Assembly: GCA_031368215.1 (NCBI GenBank)
Contig: JANLRD010000155.1
Span: 1 to 64,000, forward strand
Reading direction: 5' to 3'
Length of the DNA: 64,000 nt
DNA from: JANLQX01 sp031368215
GTDB taxonomy: Bacteria > Actinomycetota > Acidimicrobiia > Acidimicrobiales > JANYDT01
In this document: one piece after another, positions 42,489 to 50,946 of the stretch
Layout: the number at the start of each line of letters is the position of its first letter
Position numbering within the stretch: position 1 is the stretch's first letter
Notes under the pieces: model-generated
Database searches by the model: none
Told to the model about the DNA's origin: nothing
What the model saw: only the letters and a program-made list of their open reading frames with translations
Program-made: the position numbers and the translations under genes

Positions 42489-43766
42489 GTGACCGATCGT
42501 GAAGGGATGGCAGCATTCGATGACCGCGTCCTCCGAGCGGTCGCCTTGGGCACCGCGATCCCGGCGGTCTTCGTCGATCGTGACATCACCGTCCGATGGG
42601 TCAGCGACTCGATTGAAGACGTCATGGGCCATCGGCCGTCGATGCTCCTCGGCACAAATGCGCTCGACCTGATCCATCCCGATGATCTGGGACAGCTCCT
42701 GGAGCTCATCGCGTTTGAGGTCGCCCATCCGATTGCCTACGGTGCCAATGCGGATCCAGCCCGCACCGCACTCAACGTCGTCCGCATTCGTCACGCCGAC
42801 GGCTCATTCCACTTCTACGAGATGGCGGCGACGAACCTTTTGGCGCGTGAGGATATCAACGGCTTCCTTCTGCTCCTGCGGATCGCCACCGAGCGTTTCT
42901 TCCTCGATCAGGCCTATCGCGACCTGGCCGTGGGGAAGCCGGCAAGGCAGGTGATCGACACGCTCGTCGAACTGCTCGAGCACCAGGTCCGGGGAGCACG
43001 GGTGGCCATCACGTGCGAGGCGGGACATACCGACGCCGTCGTCGCCGACGACGTGTTCGCCGAAATGCTGGCGACCGGAGAACGCTCCCGCGCCGTCGGT
43101 GACGAGCGGGTCTGGCTGCTGCCGATCGAGGCCGGCGGCGAACGACTCGGCTACACCACGTTGGTCGGTTCGCTCCCCGAGCAGACGAGCCGGTGGACGG
43201 AGATCATCATCGGCCGCGTCCACGACCAGGTCGCGCTCACGGTGGCCCGGGACCGCTCCTCGCGAGCGCTGCGAGCGCTGGCGTCGTCGGACCCGCTCAC
43301 CGGTCTCGACAACCGGCGGACCTTCTTCGACCGGATCGATCAGGCCCATCGCGCGAGTCGGCCGTCGACGATGGCCGTTCTCTACTTGGACCTCGACGGC
43401 TTCAAGGCGGTCAACGACGAAGCCGGGCATCTTGTCGGAGACGCCATCCTCGTCACCGTGGGCGAGCGGATTCATCAGGTCGTTCGCACCGCGGACAGCC
43501 TTGCCAGGCTGGGCGGCGACGAGTTCACGCTTCTGGTCCGGGGCCTTCCCACTGCCGATGAAGCGGCCTCGCTGGCCGCCCGACTCCTGGCCGCAATCAG
43601 CGAACCGATCGCTGTCGACGGCGACAAGTGGAGCGTGAGTGCCAGTATCGGGGTTGCATTCACCCATGACTCGAGCACGGTGTCCACCCTCCTCGCCACC
43701 GCCGACGCCTCGCTCCGAGAGGCGAAGCGTCAGGGCAAGGACTGCTACCGGATCACGACGATCTGA
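42489..43766 (+). CDS. Cytoplasmic PAS-GGDEF diguanylate cyclase
   Basis: 425 residues from GTG at 42489 (ATG at 42507 also in frame). PAS domain at about 20-120 (IPAVFVDRDITVRWVSDSIEDVMGH in part, LIHPDDLGQLLEL), a GAF-like middle region (about 135-250), and a C-terminal GGDEF domain with SDPLTGLDNRR, DLDGFKAVND, ARLGGDEF and SIGVAF. The active site is intact; no EAL domain and no membrane helices. It would make c-di-GMP in response to a cytoplasmic cue bound by PAS. Complements the GGDEF-EAL protein at 7933. Confidence 0.92.
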   Translation: MTDREGMAAFDDRVLRAVALGTAIPAVFVDRDITVRWVSDSIEDVMGHRPSMLLGTNALDLIHPDDLGQLLELIAFEVAHPIAYGANADPARTALNVVRIRHADGSFHFYEMAATNLLAREDINGFLLLLRIATERFFLDQAYRDLAVGKPARQVIDTLVELLEHQVRGARVAITCEAGHTDAVVADDVFAEMLATGERSRAVGDERVWLLPIEAGGERLGYTTLVGSLPEQTSRWTEIIIGRVHDQVALTVARDRSSRALRALASSDPLTGLDNRRTFFDRIDQAHRASRPSTMAVLYLDLDGFKAVNDEAGHLVGDAILVTVGERIHQVVRTADSLARLGGDEFTLLVRGLPTADEAASLAARLLAAISEPIAVDGDKWSVSASIGVAFTHDSSTVSTLLATADASLREAKRQGKDCYRITTI

Positions 43767-43797
43767 GAGTCGCTGGCCGGTGCCAGGCTTGGGCGTC

Positions 43798-44775
43798 ATG
43801 AGCGAGCAACGCCGGACGCTGTATCCCGAAGTCGAGCCGTACCTGACGGGCCGTCTGCGGGTGTCGGAGATCCACGACCTGTATTTCGAGGAGTGCGGCA
43901 ATCCGGAGGGCAAGCCGGTCGTGTTCCTCCATGGCGGTCCCGGTGGCGGCCTCGACCCGAAGTACCGCCGATACTTCGATCCGTTGGCCTATCGCATCGT
44001 GCTGTTCGATCAGCGCGGATGCGGGAGGAGCACACCGTTCGCATCGTTGGAGGAGAACACCACGTGGGACCTCGTCGCCGACGTCGAGCGCCTCCGCTCC
44101 CATCTCGGCATCGAGCAATGGTTGGTCTTCGGCGGGTCCTGGGGATCGACGCTCGCCCTCGCATACGCCCAGACCCACCCGCAGCGGGTGACCGAACTTG
44201 TCCTGCGCGGCATCTTCATGCTCCGGCCGGAGGAGATCCGCTGGTTCTATCAGGAGGGGGCGAGCTTCGTCTTCCCGGATATCTGGGAGCCGTATCTGAA
44301 CCACATCCCCGCGGAGGAGCGCCATGACCTTCTGCGCGCTTACCATGCACGGTTGACGGACCCCGACCGCGACGTGCAGATGGCCGCGGCGAAGGTCTGG
44401 AGCGTGTGGGAGGGCAGCACGAGCTGCCTGCTCCCGAACGAGGAGTTGATCTCGCACTCCGCGGCCGACGACTTCGCGCTCGCATTCGCCCGGATTGAGT
44501 GCCACTACTTCGTGCACGGCGGCTGGCTGGCCGACCGCCGCGAGCTCTTGGCGAACGTTGACCGTATCCGGCACATCCCGGCCGTCATCGTGCAGGGCCG
44601 ATACGACGTCGTCTGCCCGGCGAAGTCGGCGTGGGAGCTGCACCGCGCCTGGCCCGAGTCGTCGTTGCGGATCGTGCCCGACGCCGGCCACTCTGCCGGG
44701 GAGCCGGGAATCGTCCACGAGCTCGTGACCGCAACGGACGCGTTCCGGCGGTCACCTCCCCCAGATCCGTTGTAG
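43798..44775 (+). CDS. pip: Proline iminopeptidase
   Basis: 325 residues, S33 peptidase. HGGPGGG oxyanion loop (45-51), DQRGCGRS, nucleophile Ser114 in GGSWGS, Asp in GRYDVVCP and His in DAGHSAGEPG. It removes N-terminal proline from peptides in the cytoplasm. Very typical sequence and length. Followed by a 98-nt palindrome and then another alpha/beta hydrolase gene on the same strand. Confidence 0.95.
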   Translation: MSEQRRTLYPEVEPYLTGRLRVSEIHDLYFEECGNPEGKPVVFLHGGPGGGLDPKYRRYFDPLAYRIVLFDQRGCGRSTPFASLEENTTWDLVADVERLRSHLGIEQWLVFGGSWGSTLALAYAQTHPQRVTELVLRGIFMLRPEEIRWFYQEGASFVFPDIWEPYLNHIPAEERHDLLRAYHARLTDPDRDVQMAAAKVWSVWEGSTSCLLPNEELISHSAADDFALAFARIECHYFVHGGWLADRRELLANVDRIRHIPAVIVQGRYDVVCPAKSAWELHRAWPESSLRIVPDAGHSAGEPGIVHELVTATDAFRRSPPPDPL

Positions 44776-44783
44776 CCAGCCCC

Positions 44784-44881
44784 CGCATTCGTTGTGTGGC
44801 GGGTTGGCGCCACAGTGTCGACTGGGCGACGTCGCGGTCGCGACAACTCGGCGCCAACTCGCCGCCCGACCCGCGAATGCG
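44784..44881. repeat. 98-nt imperfect palindrome (R5) between two hydrolase genes
   Basis: Outer arms CGCATTCG (44784-44791) and CGAATGCG (44874-44881), inner perfect arms GTTGGCGCC (44803-44811) and GGCGCCAAC (44850-44858), with GCGG/CCGC segments between, and AGTGTCG/CGACAACT further in. The whole can fold as one long hairpin. GCGCCACAGTG occurs at 44807-44817 and again at 44880-44890. It ends 13 nt before the next gene's start. Confidence 0.75.
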
Positions 44882-44894
44882 CCACAGTGGTTCG

Positions 44895-45791
44895 GTGCCC
44901 CACGTCGATGCCAACGGTCTGCAGTTCTACGTCGAGACCCTCGGGTCCCCGAGCGATCCTCCGATGTTGATGGTCAACGGATTCGGTTCGCAGATCAACG
45001 GATTCGACCCGGGCATGGCCGACATGTTCGCCCGACGCGGACGGTTCGTCGTGCGCTACGACAACCGTGACGTCGGCCTGTCGACCCATCTCGACGGGAA
45101 GCCGATTCCCCTTGACGCCCTCGTCGACGCTCGCAGGAACGACACCGAGCTTCCCGACGTGGCGTACACGTTCAGCGACATGGCGGCCGACGGGATGGCG
45201 ATCCTGTCAGCACTCGGTGTCGAACGTGCCCATGTGGTCGGCAGTTCGATGGGCGGCATGATCGCGCAGACCATGGCGATCGAACATCCGGATCGCCTGC
45301 TCAGCCTCACCTCCATCATGAGTACGACGGGCGAGCCCGACGTCGGCCAGTCGACGGCCGAGGCCACTACGGCGCTCATGGGTACGCCGGCAACAACCCG
45401 CGAGGACTACATCAGCCAGGGAGTGCGCAATCGCGTCGTCTACTCCTCCCAGCGTTTCTACGATCCCGAGTTCGAGGCGTTCCGAATGGGCCGTGATTGG
45501 GATCGAGGGATCTACCCCGAAGGCGTCTCTCGTCAGCTCTGTGCGTTGCTTGCCTGCGGTTCGCGGGCCGAGGGACTGGCCGCCCTCGACCTCCCGACAC
45601 TCGTCATCGACGGCCGCGACGACACCCTCATCCAGCCGAGCGGCGGCCTCCGCACCGCCGAACTCGTGCGCGGGTCCGTGTTCGCGCTGCTCAGCGACAT
45701 GGGCCATGACTATCCCCGCGAGCTCTGGCCGACACTCGTCGACCTCATCGTCACCCATCAGGATCGGGCCGGCCACCGAGATCCTGCCTGA
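44895..45791 (+). CDS. Alpha/beta hydrolase (RdmC-like)
   Basis: 298 residues. GTG at 44895 is preferred to ATG at 44877 because VPHVDANGLQFYVETLG matches the family N-terminus. Nucleophile elbow GSSMGG, acid DGRDD, base His in MGHDYP. It resembles the RdmC/aclacinomycin methylesterase-like group of actinobacterial esterases; the actual ester is unknown. No signal peptide. The gene start sits at the foot of the long palindrome R5. Confidence 0.9.
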   Translation: MPHVDANGLQFYVETLGSPSDPPMLMVNGFGSQINGFDPGMADMFARRGRFVVRYDNRDVGLSTHLDGKPIPLDALVDARRNDTELPDVAYTFSDMAADGMAILSALGVERAHVVGSSMGGMIAQTMAIEHPDRLLSLTSIMSTTGEPDVGQSTAEATTALMGTPATTREDYISQGVRNRVVYSSQRFYDPEFEAFRMGRDWDRGIYPEGVSRQLCALLACGSRAEGLAALDLPTLVIDGRDDTLIQPSGGLRTAELVRGSVFALLSDMGHDYPRELWPTLVDLIVTHQDRAGHRDPA

Positions 45792-45834
45792 GCGTCCGCT
45801 GAGCGCTTCCGCGGGTGGGTGCGGCCGGACTCGG

Positions 45835-45840
45835 TAACGT
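45835..45840 (+). promoter_or_regulatory. -10 element of the two-component operon (leaderless)
   Basis: TAACGT ends 7 nt before the ATG at 45848; no ribosome-binding site. Confidence 0.5.
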
Positions 45841-45847
45841 CATCGGG

Positions 45848-46534
45848 ATGCCCCGAGTTCTTGTTGTCGACGACGAGGTCGATCTCGCCGAGGGCATTGC
45901 CGATGGCCTGCGCAACGAGGGCTTCGAGGTGGTGCTCGCCCACGATGGTGACACCGGCTTCGACATGGCGACCGAGGGCGCATTCGATGTCATCGTCCTC
46001 GACATCATGCTGCCGAAGCGCAACGGCTATCGGGTCTGCGGCGACCTGCGCGCACTCGGCAACAGCACGCCGATTCTCATGCTCACAGCCAAGCGGGGTG
46101 AGTTCGACGAGGCCGAGGCGCTCGACACGGGCGCCGACGATTACCTCGGCAAACCTTTCTCGTTCGTCGTCCTGCTCGCCCGGCTCCGCGCGTTGCTCCG
46201 GAGGTCAACGTCGCTCGCCGGCGGTGACAGCGGACGGGTGCAGCGCGGCGACATGGTTGTCGACGTCCGCCAGCATCGGGTGTGGCGTGGCAGCGACGAG
46301 ATCGCCGTGACCGCCCGTGAGATCTCACTCCTCGCCGCGATCGTTCGGGCGAGCCCCGATCCGGTGAGCAAGACCGACCTGCTCGAGGACGTGTGGGGTA
46401 CCGACTTCGAAGGAGACCCGAACGTCGTCGAGGTCTACGTCGGGTATCTCCGCAAGAAGATCGATCTGCCGTTCGGTCGGGCCGGATTGCAGACGGTCCG
46501 CGGTGTCGGCTATCGCTTCGACCCCGAACGTTGA
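45848..46534 (+). CDS. OmpR/PhoB-family response regulator
   Basis: 228 residues. Receiver domain with the acidic pair DD (8-9), phospho-acceptor Asp52 (VLDIMLP), Thr80 and Lys102 (GKPF). The C-terminal winged-helix domain (about 130-225) has TAREISLLAAIVR, VSKTDLLEDVWG, NVVEVYVGYLRKKID and the wing GLQTVRGVGYRF. It acts as a DNA-binding regulator after phosphorylation. The partner kinase gene starts 7 nt downstream but carries a frameshift. Confidence 0.95.
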   Translation: MPRVLVVDDEVDLAEGIADGLRNEGFEVVLAHDGDTGFDMATEGAFDVIVLDIMLPKRNGYRVCGDLRALGNSTPILMLTAKRGEFDEAEALDTGADDYLGKPFSFVVLLARLRALLRRSTSLAGGDSGRVQRGDMVVDVRQHRVWRGSDEIAVTAREISLLAAIVRASPDPVSKTDLLEDVWGTDFEGDPNVVEVYVGYLRKKIDLPFGRAGLQTVRGVGYRFDPER

Positions 46535-46541
46535 CCTGCGC

Positions 46542-47898
46542 ATGAACCGGCTGCGCGCGCTTCCGGTTGCCGCCCGGGTCGCCGCGATCTCGGCGATCGT
46601 GCTCACGCTCGGGGTCCTTCTCGGCGTCGCCGCATTCCGGTCGGCGCTTCAGCGGACGCAATTGGAGAGCCTCGATGTGAGCATCGACACCCAGATGGCA
46701 AACCTGCGAGATCGCCGCCGAAGGCAACATTCCGGCTCGTCTTACGACGGCGCGCGATTCACCGTTGTTCTGCCAGATCGTGACGCAGTCGGGAAAGGTG
46801 CTCGGTGCCTCGGCCAACGTGAGCGACATGAATCTGATGGTCGGCCCGGACTCTGCGGTGATGCGCAACGGTGAGGTCGACCGCGCCACCGCGCAGGTCG
46901 ACAATGTAGACGTGCGCCTCACCAAGGCGCGGGTGACCACGACGGCGGGTCCCGCATGGATTCTCGTCGCCGCGCCGCTGAAGAACCTCAGGGACGCCGA
47001 GGCTTCGCTCATGCGCCAACTGCGCGTGGGAGGGCCGCTCCTCGTCCTCTTCGGCACAGTCGGCATCTGGGTGGTGGCCCGCCGGGCGCTCCGACCTGTC
47101 GACCTCCTGCGCCGACAGGTCGAAGCCATCAGCACGAACGACCTCACGGCACGGGTGAGCGAACCACGTGCTGTCGATGAGGTCGGACGCCTCGCCCGCA
47201 CGATGAACCGACTCCTCGATCGGCTGCAGATCTCCCACGACCGTCAGACGCGCTTCGTCAGCGACGCGTCCCACGAGTTACGCAGCCCGCTCGCCACCGT
47301 GCGAACCCGCCTGGAGGTCGCGCTGCGGGCTCCGGACAAGGCCGACTGGACGAGCGTTGCCGAGGCATCGCTGCGGCAGACCACACGAATGGAGCGTCTC
47401 GTCGACGATCTGTTGATGCTCGCCCGCACCGACACCCAGCGGGTGGTGGATCCGGTGGTCGTCGACCTCGACGAAATCATCCGCGAGGAGGTCGGCTACC
47501 TCCGCTCCACGAGCAGCATTTCGCTCGACACGAGTCGCGTATCCGGCGGCCGCGTTCTCGGCCAGCCCGACGACCTCCGCCGGGTGATCGTGAACCTGAT
47601 GACCAATGCGATCCGGTTCGCCACGACGGCGGTGTCGGTGTCGCTGGTTTCCACCGAGGACTCGGTGCTCCTGACGATCGATGACGACGGGCCGGGAGTT
47701 CCCCCCGATCAGCGCGAGCGGATCTTCGACCGGTTCACGCAGCTCGAAGAGTCGCGCGTCCGCGGCGGGAGGAGCGGCGCCGGCCTTGGCCTGGCGATCG
47801 TCGCCGATGTGGTTGCCCGACATGGCGGGTCGATCGAAGTCGGTGCATCACCGAGCGGCGGGGCACGATTCACCGTGGCACTTCCCGCGGCCCACTGA
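46542..47898 (+). pseudogene. Sensor histidine kinase split by a +1 frameshift
   Basis: From ATG at 46542 one frame encodes the N-terminal membrane helix and the start of the sensor domain (MNRLRALPVAARVAAISA through DTQMANL). At 46707 the coding pattern moves by one base: the next frame, entered as GAG at 46708, continues EIAAEGNIPARL and runs without stop to 47898. It contains a second helix (VGGPLLVLFGTVGIWVVARR), HAMP, the phospho-His box SDASHELRSPLA, N-box NLMTNAIRF and G-boxes DDDGPGVP and GAGLGLAI. The kinase core is intact. Either a real mutation, a programmed +1 shift, or a sequencing error. A shorter protein could start from TTG at 46765 without the first helix. Confidence 0.8.
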
Positions 47899-47943
47899 TC
47901 GAGTGCGCAGCGTTCGCGCTCAGCGTCTGCGGGCCAACTTCGG

Positions 47944-47949
47944 TACCGT
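47944..47949 (+). promoter_or_regulatory. -10 element upstream of the small ORF and paaK
   Basis: TACCGT ends 6 nt before GTG at 47956. Confidence 0.4.
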
Positions 47950-47955
47950 TTGACG

Positions 47956-48045
47956 GTGCCCGCCGTTCCTGATCTGGTCGCGACCTCCGAACCGCCGGTG
48001 GGCGAACCCACCGGCGAGAACACGACGACAGTCCGTCCACGATGA
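47956..48045 (+). CDS. Possible 29-residue leader peptide before paaK
   Basis: GTG at 47956 starts VPAVPDLVATSEPPVGEPTG and ends after 29 codons at a TGA that overlaps the paaK ATG (ATGA). The -10 box puts the transcript start on this GTG. Pro/Thr-rich, no family. It may couple translation into paaK or be chance. Confidence 0.35.
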   Translation: MPAVPDLVATSEPPVGEPTGENTTTVRPR

Positions 48046-49331
48046 CGCGTCCCATGCCACTTGATCCGATCGAGACAGCGAGCCGTGACGAGATCACGAC
48101 CCTGCAGTTGGAGCGCCTACGTTGGTCGGTGCGCCACGCCTACGACAACGTGGGGCACTACCGAACGGCGTTCGATGCAGTGGGCATGCACCCCGACGAC
48201 ATCCGATCGCTCGATGATCTTTCGCGTTTCCCGTTGCTGACCAAACATGATCTGCGCGCAAACTATCCGTTCGGGATGTTCGCGGTTCCACGCGAACAGG
48301 TTGTGCGCGTGCATGCGTCAAGCGGCACGACGGGCAAGCCGACCGTTGTCGGCTATACCCGCAACGATATCGACACCTGGGCGAACCTCGTCGCGAGATC
48401 GATGCGGGCGGCCGGCACAAGACCCGGCGACATCGTCCACGTTGCCTACGGTTATGGGCTCTTTACCGGTGGTCTCGGCTCGCACTACGGCGCAGAGCGT
48501 CTCGGGTGCACCGTCGTTCCGATGAGCGGTGGGCAGACCGAGAAGCAGATTCAACTGATCACCGACTTCGCTCCCGACGTCATCATGGTCACGCCGTCGT
48601 ATGCGTTGGCGATCGCCGAAGAGATGGTGCGACAGGGACTCGATCCGACGTCGAGCAGTCTGCGTCTCGGCATCTTCGGCGCCGAACCGTGGTCCGATGC
48701 GATGCGTGTGCAGTTGGAGCGGACCTGGGGAATCGATGCCGTCGACATCTACGGACTGTCCGAGGTCATGGGCCCGGGCGTGGCCAACGAATGCGTCGAG
48801 ACGAAGGACGGACCGGTCCTGTGGGAAGACCACTTCTACCCGGAGATCATCGACCCGGTCACGGGTGCAGTGCTGCCCGACGGCGAACGCGGCGAGCTCG
48901 TCCTTACCTCGCTCACCAAGGAGGCGTTCCCGGTCATCCGGTACCGCACCCGAGATCTCACGGCGCTGCTCCCGCCGACAGCGCGTTCCATGCGGCGCTT
49001 GGCCCGGATCAGCGCCCGGAGCGACGACATGCTCATCATCCGCGGTGTGAACCTGTATCCGTCGCAGATCGAAGAGCTCCTGCTGGCGGAGGTTTCACTG
49101 TCGGCGCACTGGCAGCTCGAGGTGAACCGCCCCCACACGATGGACGAGCTCACGGTCCTCGTGGAGGGAGCCGCGCACGCGATCACCGAAGAGGTCTCCG
49201 TGGCTGCTGCTTCCCTTCAGAGGCGGATGAAGACGATGATCGGCCTCACCGCCCACGTCCGGATTGTGGCGACCGGCGGCATCGAGCGGTCGATCGGCAA
49301 GGCGAAACGCGTCGTCGACCGTCGTTCATGA
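48042..49331 (+). CDS. paaK: Phenylacetate-CoA ligase
   Basis: 429 residues. AMP-binding enzyme of the PaaK type: ASSGTTGKPTVVGYT (P-loop-like), AYGYGLFTGGLG, GAEPWSDAMR, DIYGLSEVMGPGVANEC, and the C-terminal RSDDMLIIRGVNLYPSQIEE. It activates phenylacetate to phenylacetyl-CoA with ATP, the first step of the aerobic hybrid pathway. The enzymes for the next step are in the convergent paaA-D-B-C operon. The N-terminus is slightly shorter than in E. coli PaaK but complete. Confidence 0.95.
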   Translation: MTRPMPLDPIETASRDEITTLQLERLRWSVRHAYDNVGHYRTAFDAVGMHPDDIRSLDDLSRFPLLTKHDLRANYPFGMFAVPREQVVRVHASSGTTGKPTVVGYTRNDIDTWANLVARSMRAAGTRPGDIVHVAYGYGLFTGGLGSHYGAERLGCTVVPMSGGQTEKQIQLITDFAPDVIMVTPSYALAIAEEMVRQGLDPTSSSLRLGIFGAEPWSDAMRVQLERTWGIDAVDIYGLSEVMGPGVANECVETKDGPVLWEDHFYPEIIDPVTGAVLPDGERGELVLTSLTKEAFPVIRYRTRDLTALLPPTARSMRRLARISARSDDMLIIRGVNLYPSQIEELLLAEVSLSAHWQLEVNRPHTMDELTVLVEGAAHAITEEVSVAAASLQRRMKTMIGLTAHVRIVATGGIERSIGKAKRVVDRRS

Positions 49332-49379
49332 ACGTCTGCGATCCGGGTCGGCGCGGGTTCCGTCAGATCATCCGTACGC

Positions 49380-50072
49380 TCACCAGGTGGCCGACGGGTC
49401 CAGCGCGGCGACCTCGGTGAACGACTCGTGGACGTCGGCGAAGGCAGCACTTCGCGTCGTCCGATCACCGAAGACGGGAGTCGTGGCGGGGGCGACGAGC
49501 CCGACTTCGTCAACGGTGGCGACCAGATCGTCGAGGGCGTGGTTCCGCTCCGGCTCAGTCATGCCGAAGAGCAGATCGCCGACCATCGGCCACAGGTCAC
49601 CCAATTGCGCCTGCAGGCGCGACGCATGGCCGACGGCAAGGCGGCCGGTGAGTCCGATCGCGTGGCGGCGGTGCCACCCTTCCTCCTGGCCGGCCCGGGC
49701 GGCGAGAGCCCCGAACGCGTCTGCGTCACGAGCGGCGAGTGCGCTCCACCGGTGCCCCTCCACGACGTCGTAGAGCAGGTGGCGGACGAGATGGCGTTCC
49801 CATGGCCGGGCGTCGGCTTCCACCAGCGCGCAGCAGCGCCAGTCCGCGGGCGGCCGCAGCGTGACGAGCGCGTCGCGGTCGGGCCGGTCCGGCCACACCG
49901 CGGCATAGATCGCGCGGGCATGGCCCATCTCGTCCTGGGCGATCGACGCCGTCGTCAGGTCCTCCTCGAGGAATGGCGAGAGCCCGAGCCATTCGCTGTG
50001 ACGGTGCCCGATGACAAGCTCATCGTCGGCCAGCGCCAACGCCATCGCCACCACCTCATCCCCCGACGTCAT
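49380..50072 (-). CDS. paaC: Phenylacetyl-CoA epoxidase structural subunit PaaC
   Basis: 230 residues, helical ferritin-like. LVIGHRHSEWLGLSPFLEEDL, IAQDEMGHARAIY, RHLLYDVVEGHRW and EEGWHRRHAIGL are family hallmarks. PaaC is the catalytically inactive structural partner that stacks with PaaA in the epoxidase core. Its ATG overlaps the PaaB stop (ATGA). Last gene of the operon here; no paaE reductase follows before the convergent paaK. Confidence 0.93.
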   Translation of the reverse strand: MTSGDEVVAMALALADDELVIGHRHSEWLGLSPFLEEDLTTASIAQDEMGHARAIYAAVWPDRPDRDALVTLRPPADWRCCALVEADARPWERHLVRHLLYDVVEGHRWSALAARDADAFGALAARAGQEEGWHRRHAIGLTGRLAVGHASRLQAQLGDLWPMVGDLLFGMTEPERNHALDDLVATVDEVGLVAPATTPVFGDRTTRSAAFADVHESFTEVAALDPSATW

Positions 50073-50458
50073 TGCTGTGCATCCACATTGCGAGAGAGGT
50101 TGCCCCCATATATGGGGGCAGAACGCCTCCTAGCGTCGTTGGGAGGTGGATTGCCCCCAGGAATGGGGGCAACCTCTCTCCCAACGACAGCAGCCGCACG
50201 GCGATCCTGGCGGCGCTCGGCGATCTTCTTGCCGTCGTTGCGGCCTTGCATGCGGGTGGCGGTGACGGCGAGATCGGACGGGTCGACCTCGACGATGTGC
50301 GCGCGGGCGACGACCCAGGCCCGGCTTCCCTCGCCTCGACGGATATAGGTCTCCCTGGCGTACAGGACCGCCATCTCCTCGTCCGGCGCGTCGAGTGCGC
50401 CGGCATGACGGAACGATTCCCGTCCGTCCTCGCTCAGGAACACTTCGTACGTGGGCAT
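50069..50458 (-). CDS. paaB: Phenylacetyl-CoA epoxidase subunit PaaB with an extra C-terminal tail
   Basis: 129 residues, against about 95 for typical PaaB. Residues 1-70 are normal (TYEVFLSEDGRESFRHAG, ALDAPDEEMAVLYARETYIRR, AWVVARAHIVEVDP). From about residue 90 the frame runs through a block of nested palindromes, giving an odd tail with VGREVAPIPGGNPPPND and SAPIYGGNLS. PaaB bridges PaaAC units in the complex. The tail arises from DNA that looks like an inserted repeat and then uses the stop overlapping the paaC start. Confidence 0.9.
   Translation of the reverse strand: MPTYEVFLSEDGRESFRHAGALDAPDEEMAVLYARETYIRRGEGSRAWVVARAHIVEVDPSDLAVTATRMQGRNDGKKIAERRQDRRAAAVVGREVAPIPGGNPPPNDARRRSAPIYGGNLSRNVDAQQ
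50092..50188. repeat. Nested palindromic element (R6) inside the 3' end of paaB
   Basis: A perfect 17-bp inverted repeat (50092-50108 with 50164-50180) encloses a perfect 20-bp palindrome (50101-50120, TGCCCCCATA then its complement) and a second hairpin TTGCCCCCA/TGGGGGCAA (50151-50159, 50164-50172). An 11-bp pair GTCGTTGGGAG/CTCCCAACGAC (50135-50145, 50178-50188) crosses these. Several alternative folds are possible. Confidence 0.9.
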
Positions 50459-50463
50459 AGCGA

Positions 50464-50946
50464 CTAGGCCCTCCGCCCGCCCATGACGTCGATGGCTGAT
50501 CGACAACCGCCGCACCACGCCACCGCCCGACATGCGGTGGCTCCGACAGGATTGATCGACTGGAGCATCTGCTTCCCGCAGGACGGACACGCGGGCGACG
50601 ACCGCGCTGTTGTCGCGACGGCGATCCCCAGCGATGCCAGTTGTTCTACGCCACGCGCGGTGATGCGCGAGGCGTCCCATGAGGGTTCGACTCGCCAAAC
50701 GACTGTGCACTCGCGGGCGCCGATGGCGAGCGCGGCCCGCTCCACGTCGACCGCCATCAGCGCCAGTGCGGGACACCCGAGGAACGTGGGCAGAAGCTCG
50801 ACGATCACCACACCGTCCTGGTCGACGCGGACGTCGTGAACCAGGCCGAGATCGCCGATGGTCACGCCGCCGAGCTCGGGGTCGACGACGGCGGAGACCG
50901 CGCCCGTGACGACATCTCGATCGAGCGTCGAAGTGGTGTCGTTCAT
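50464..50946 (-). CDS. paaD: Phenylacetate pathway iron-sulfur assembly protein PaaD
   Basis: 160 residues. N-terminal DUF59/MIP18 domain (VVDPELGGVTIGDLGLVHDV) and C-terminal zinc-ribbon with ACPSCGKQM and AWCGGCRSA. PaaD is thought to help mature the Fe-S or di-iron centres of the epoxidase. ATG overlaps the paaA stop (ATGA). Here it follows paaA directly, an order different from the paaABCDE of E. coli. Confidence 0.93.
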   Translation of the reverse strand: MNDTTSTLDRDVVTGAVSAVVDPELGGVTIGDLGLVHDVRVDQDGVVIVELLPTFLGCPALALMAVDVERAALAIGARECTVVWRVEPSWDASRITARGVEQLASLGIAVATTARSSPACPSCGKQMLQSINPVGATACRAVAWCGGCRSAIDVMGGRRA

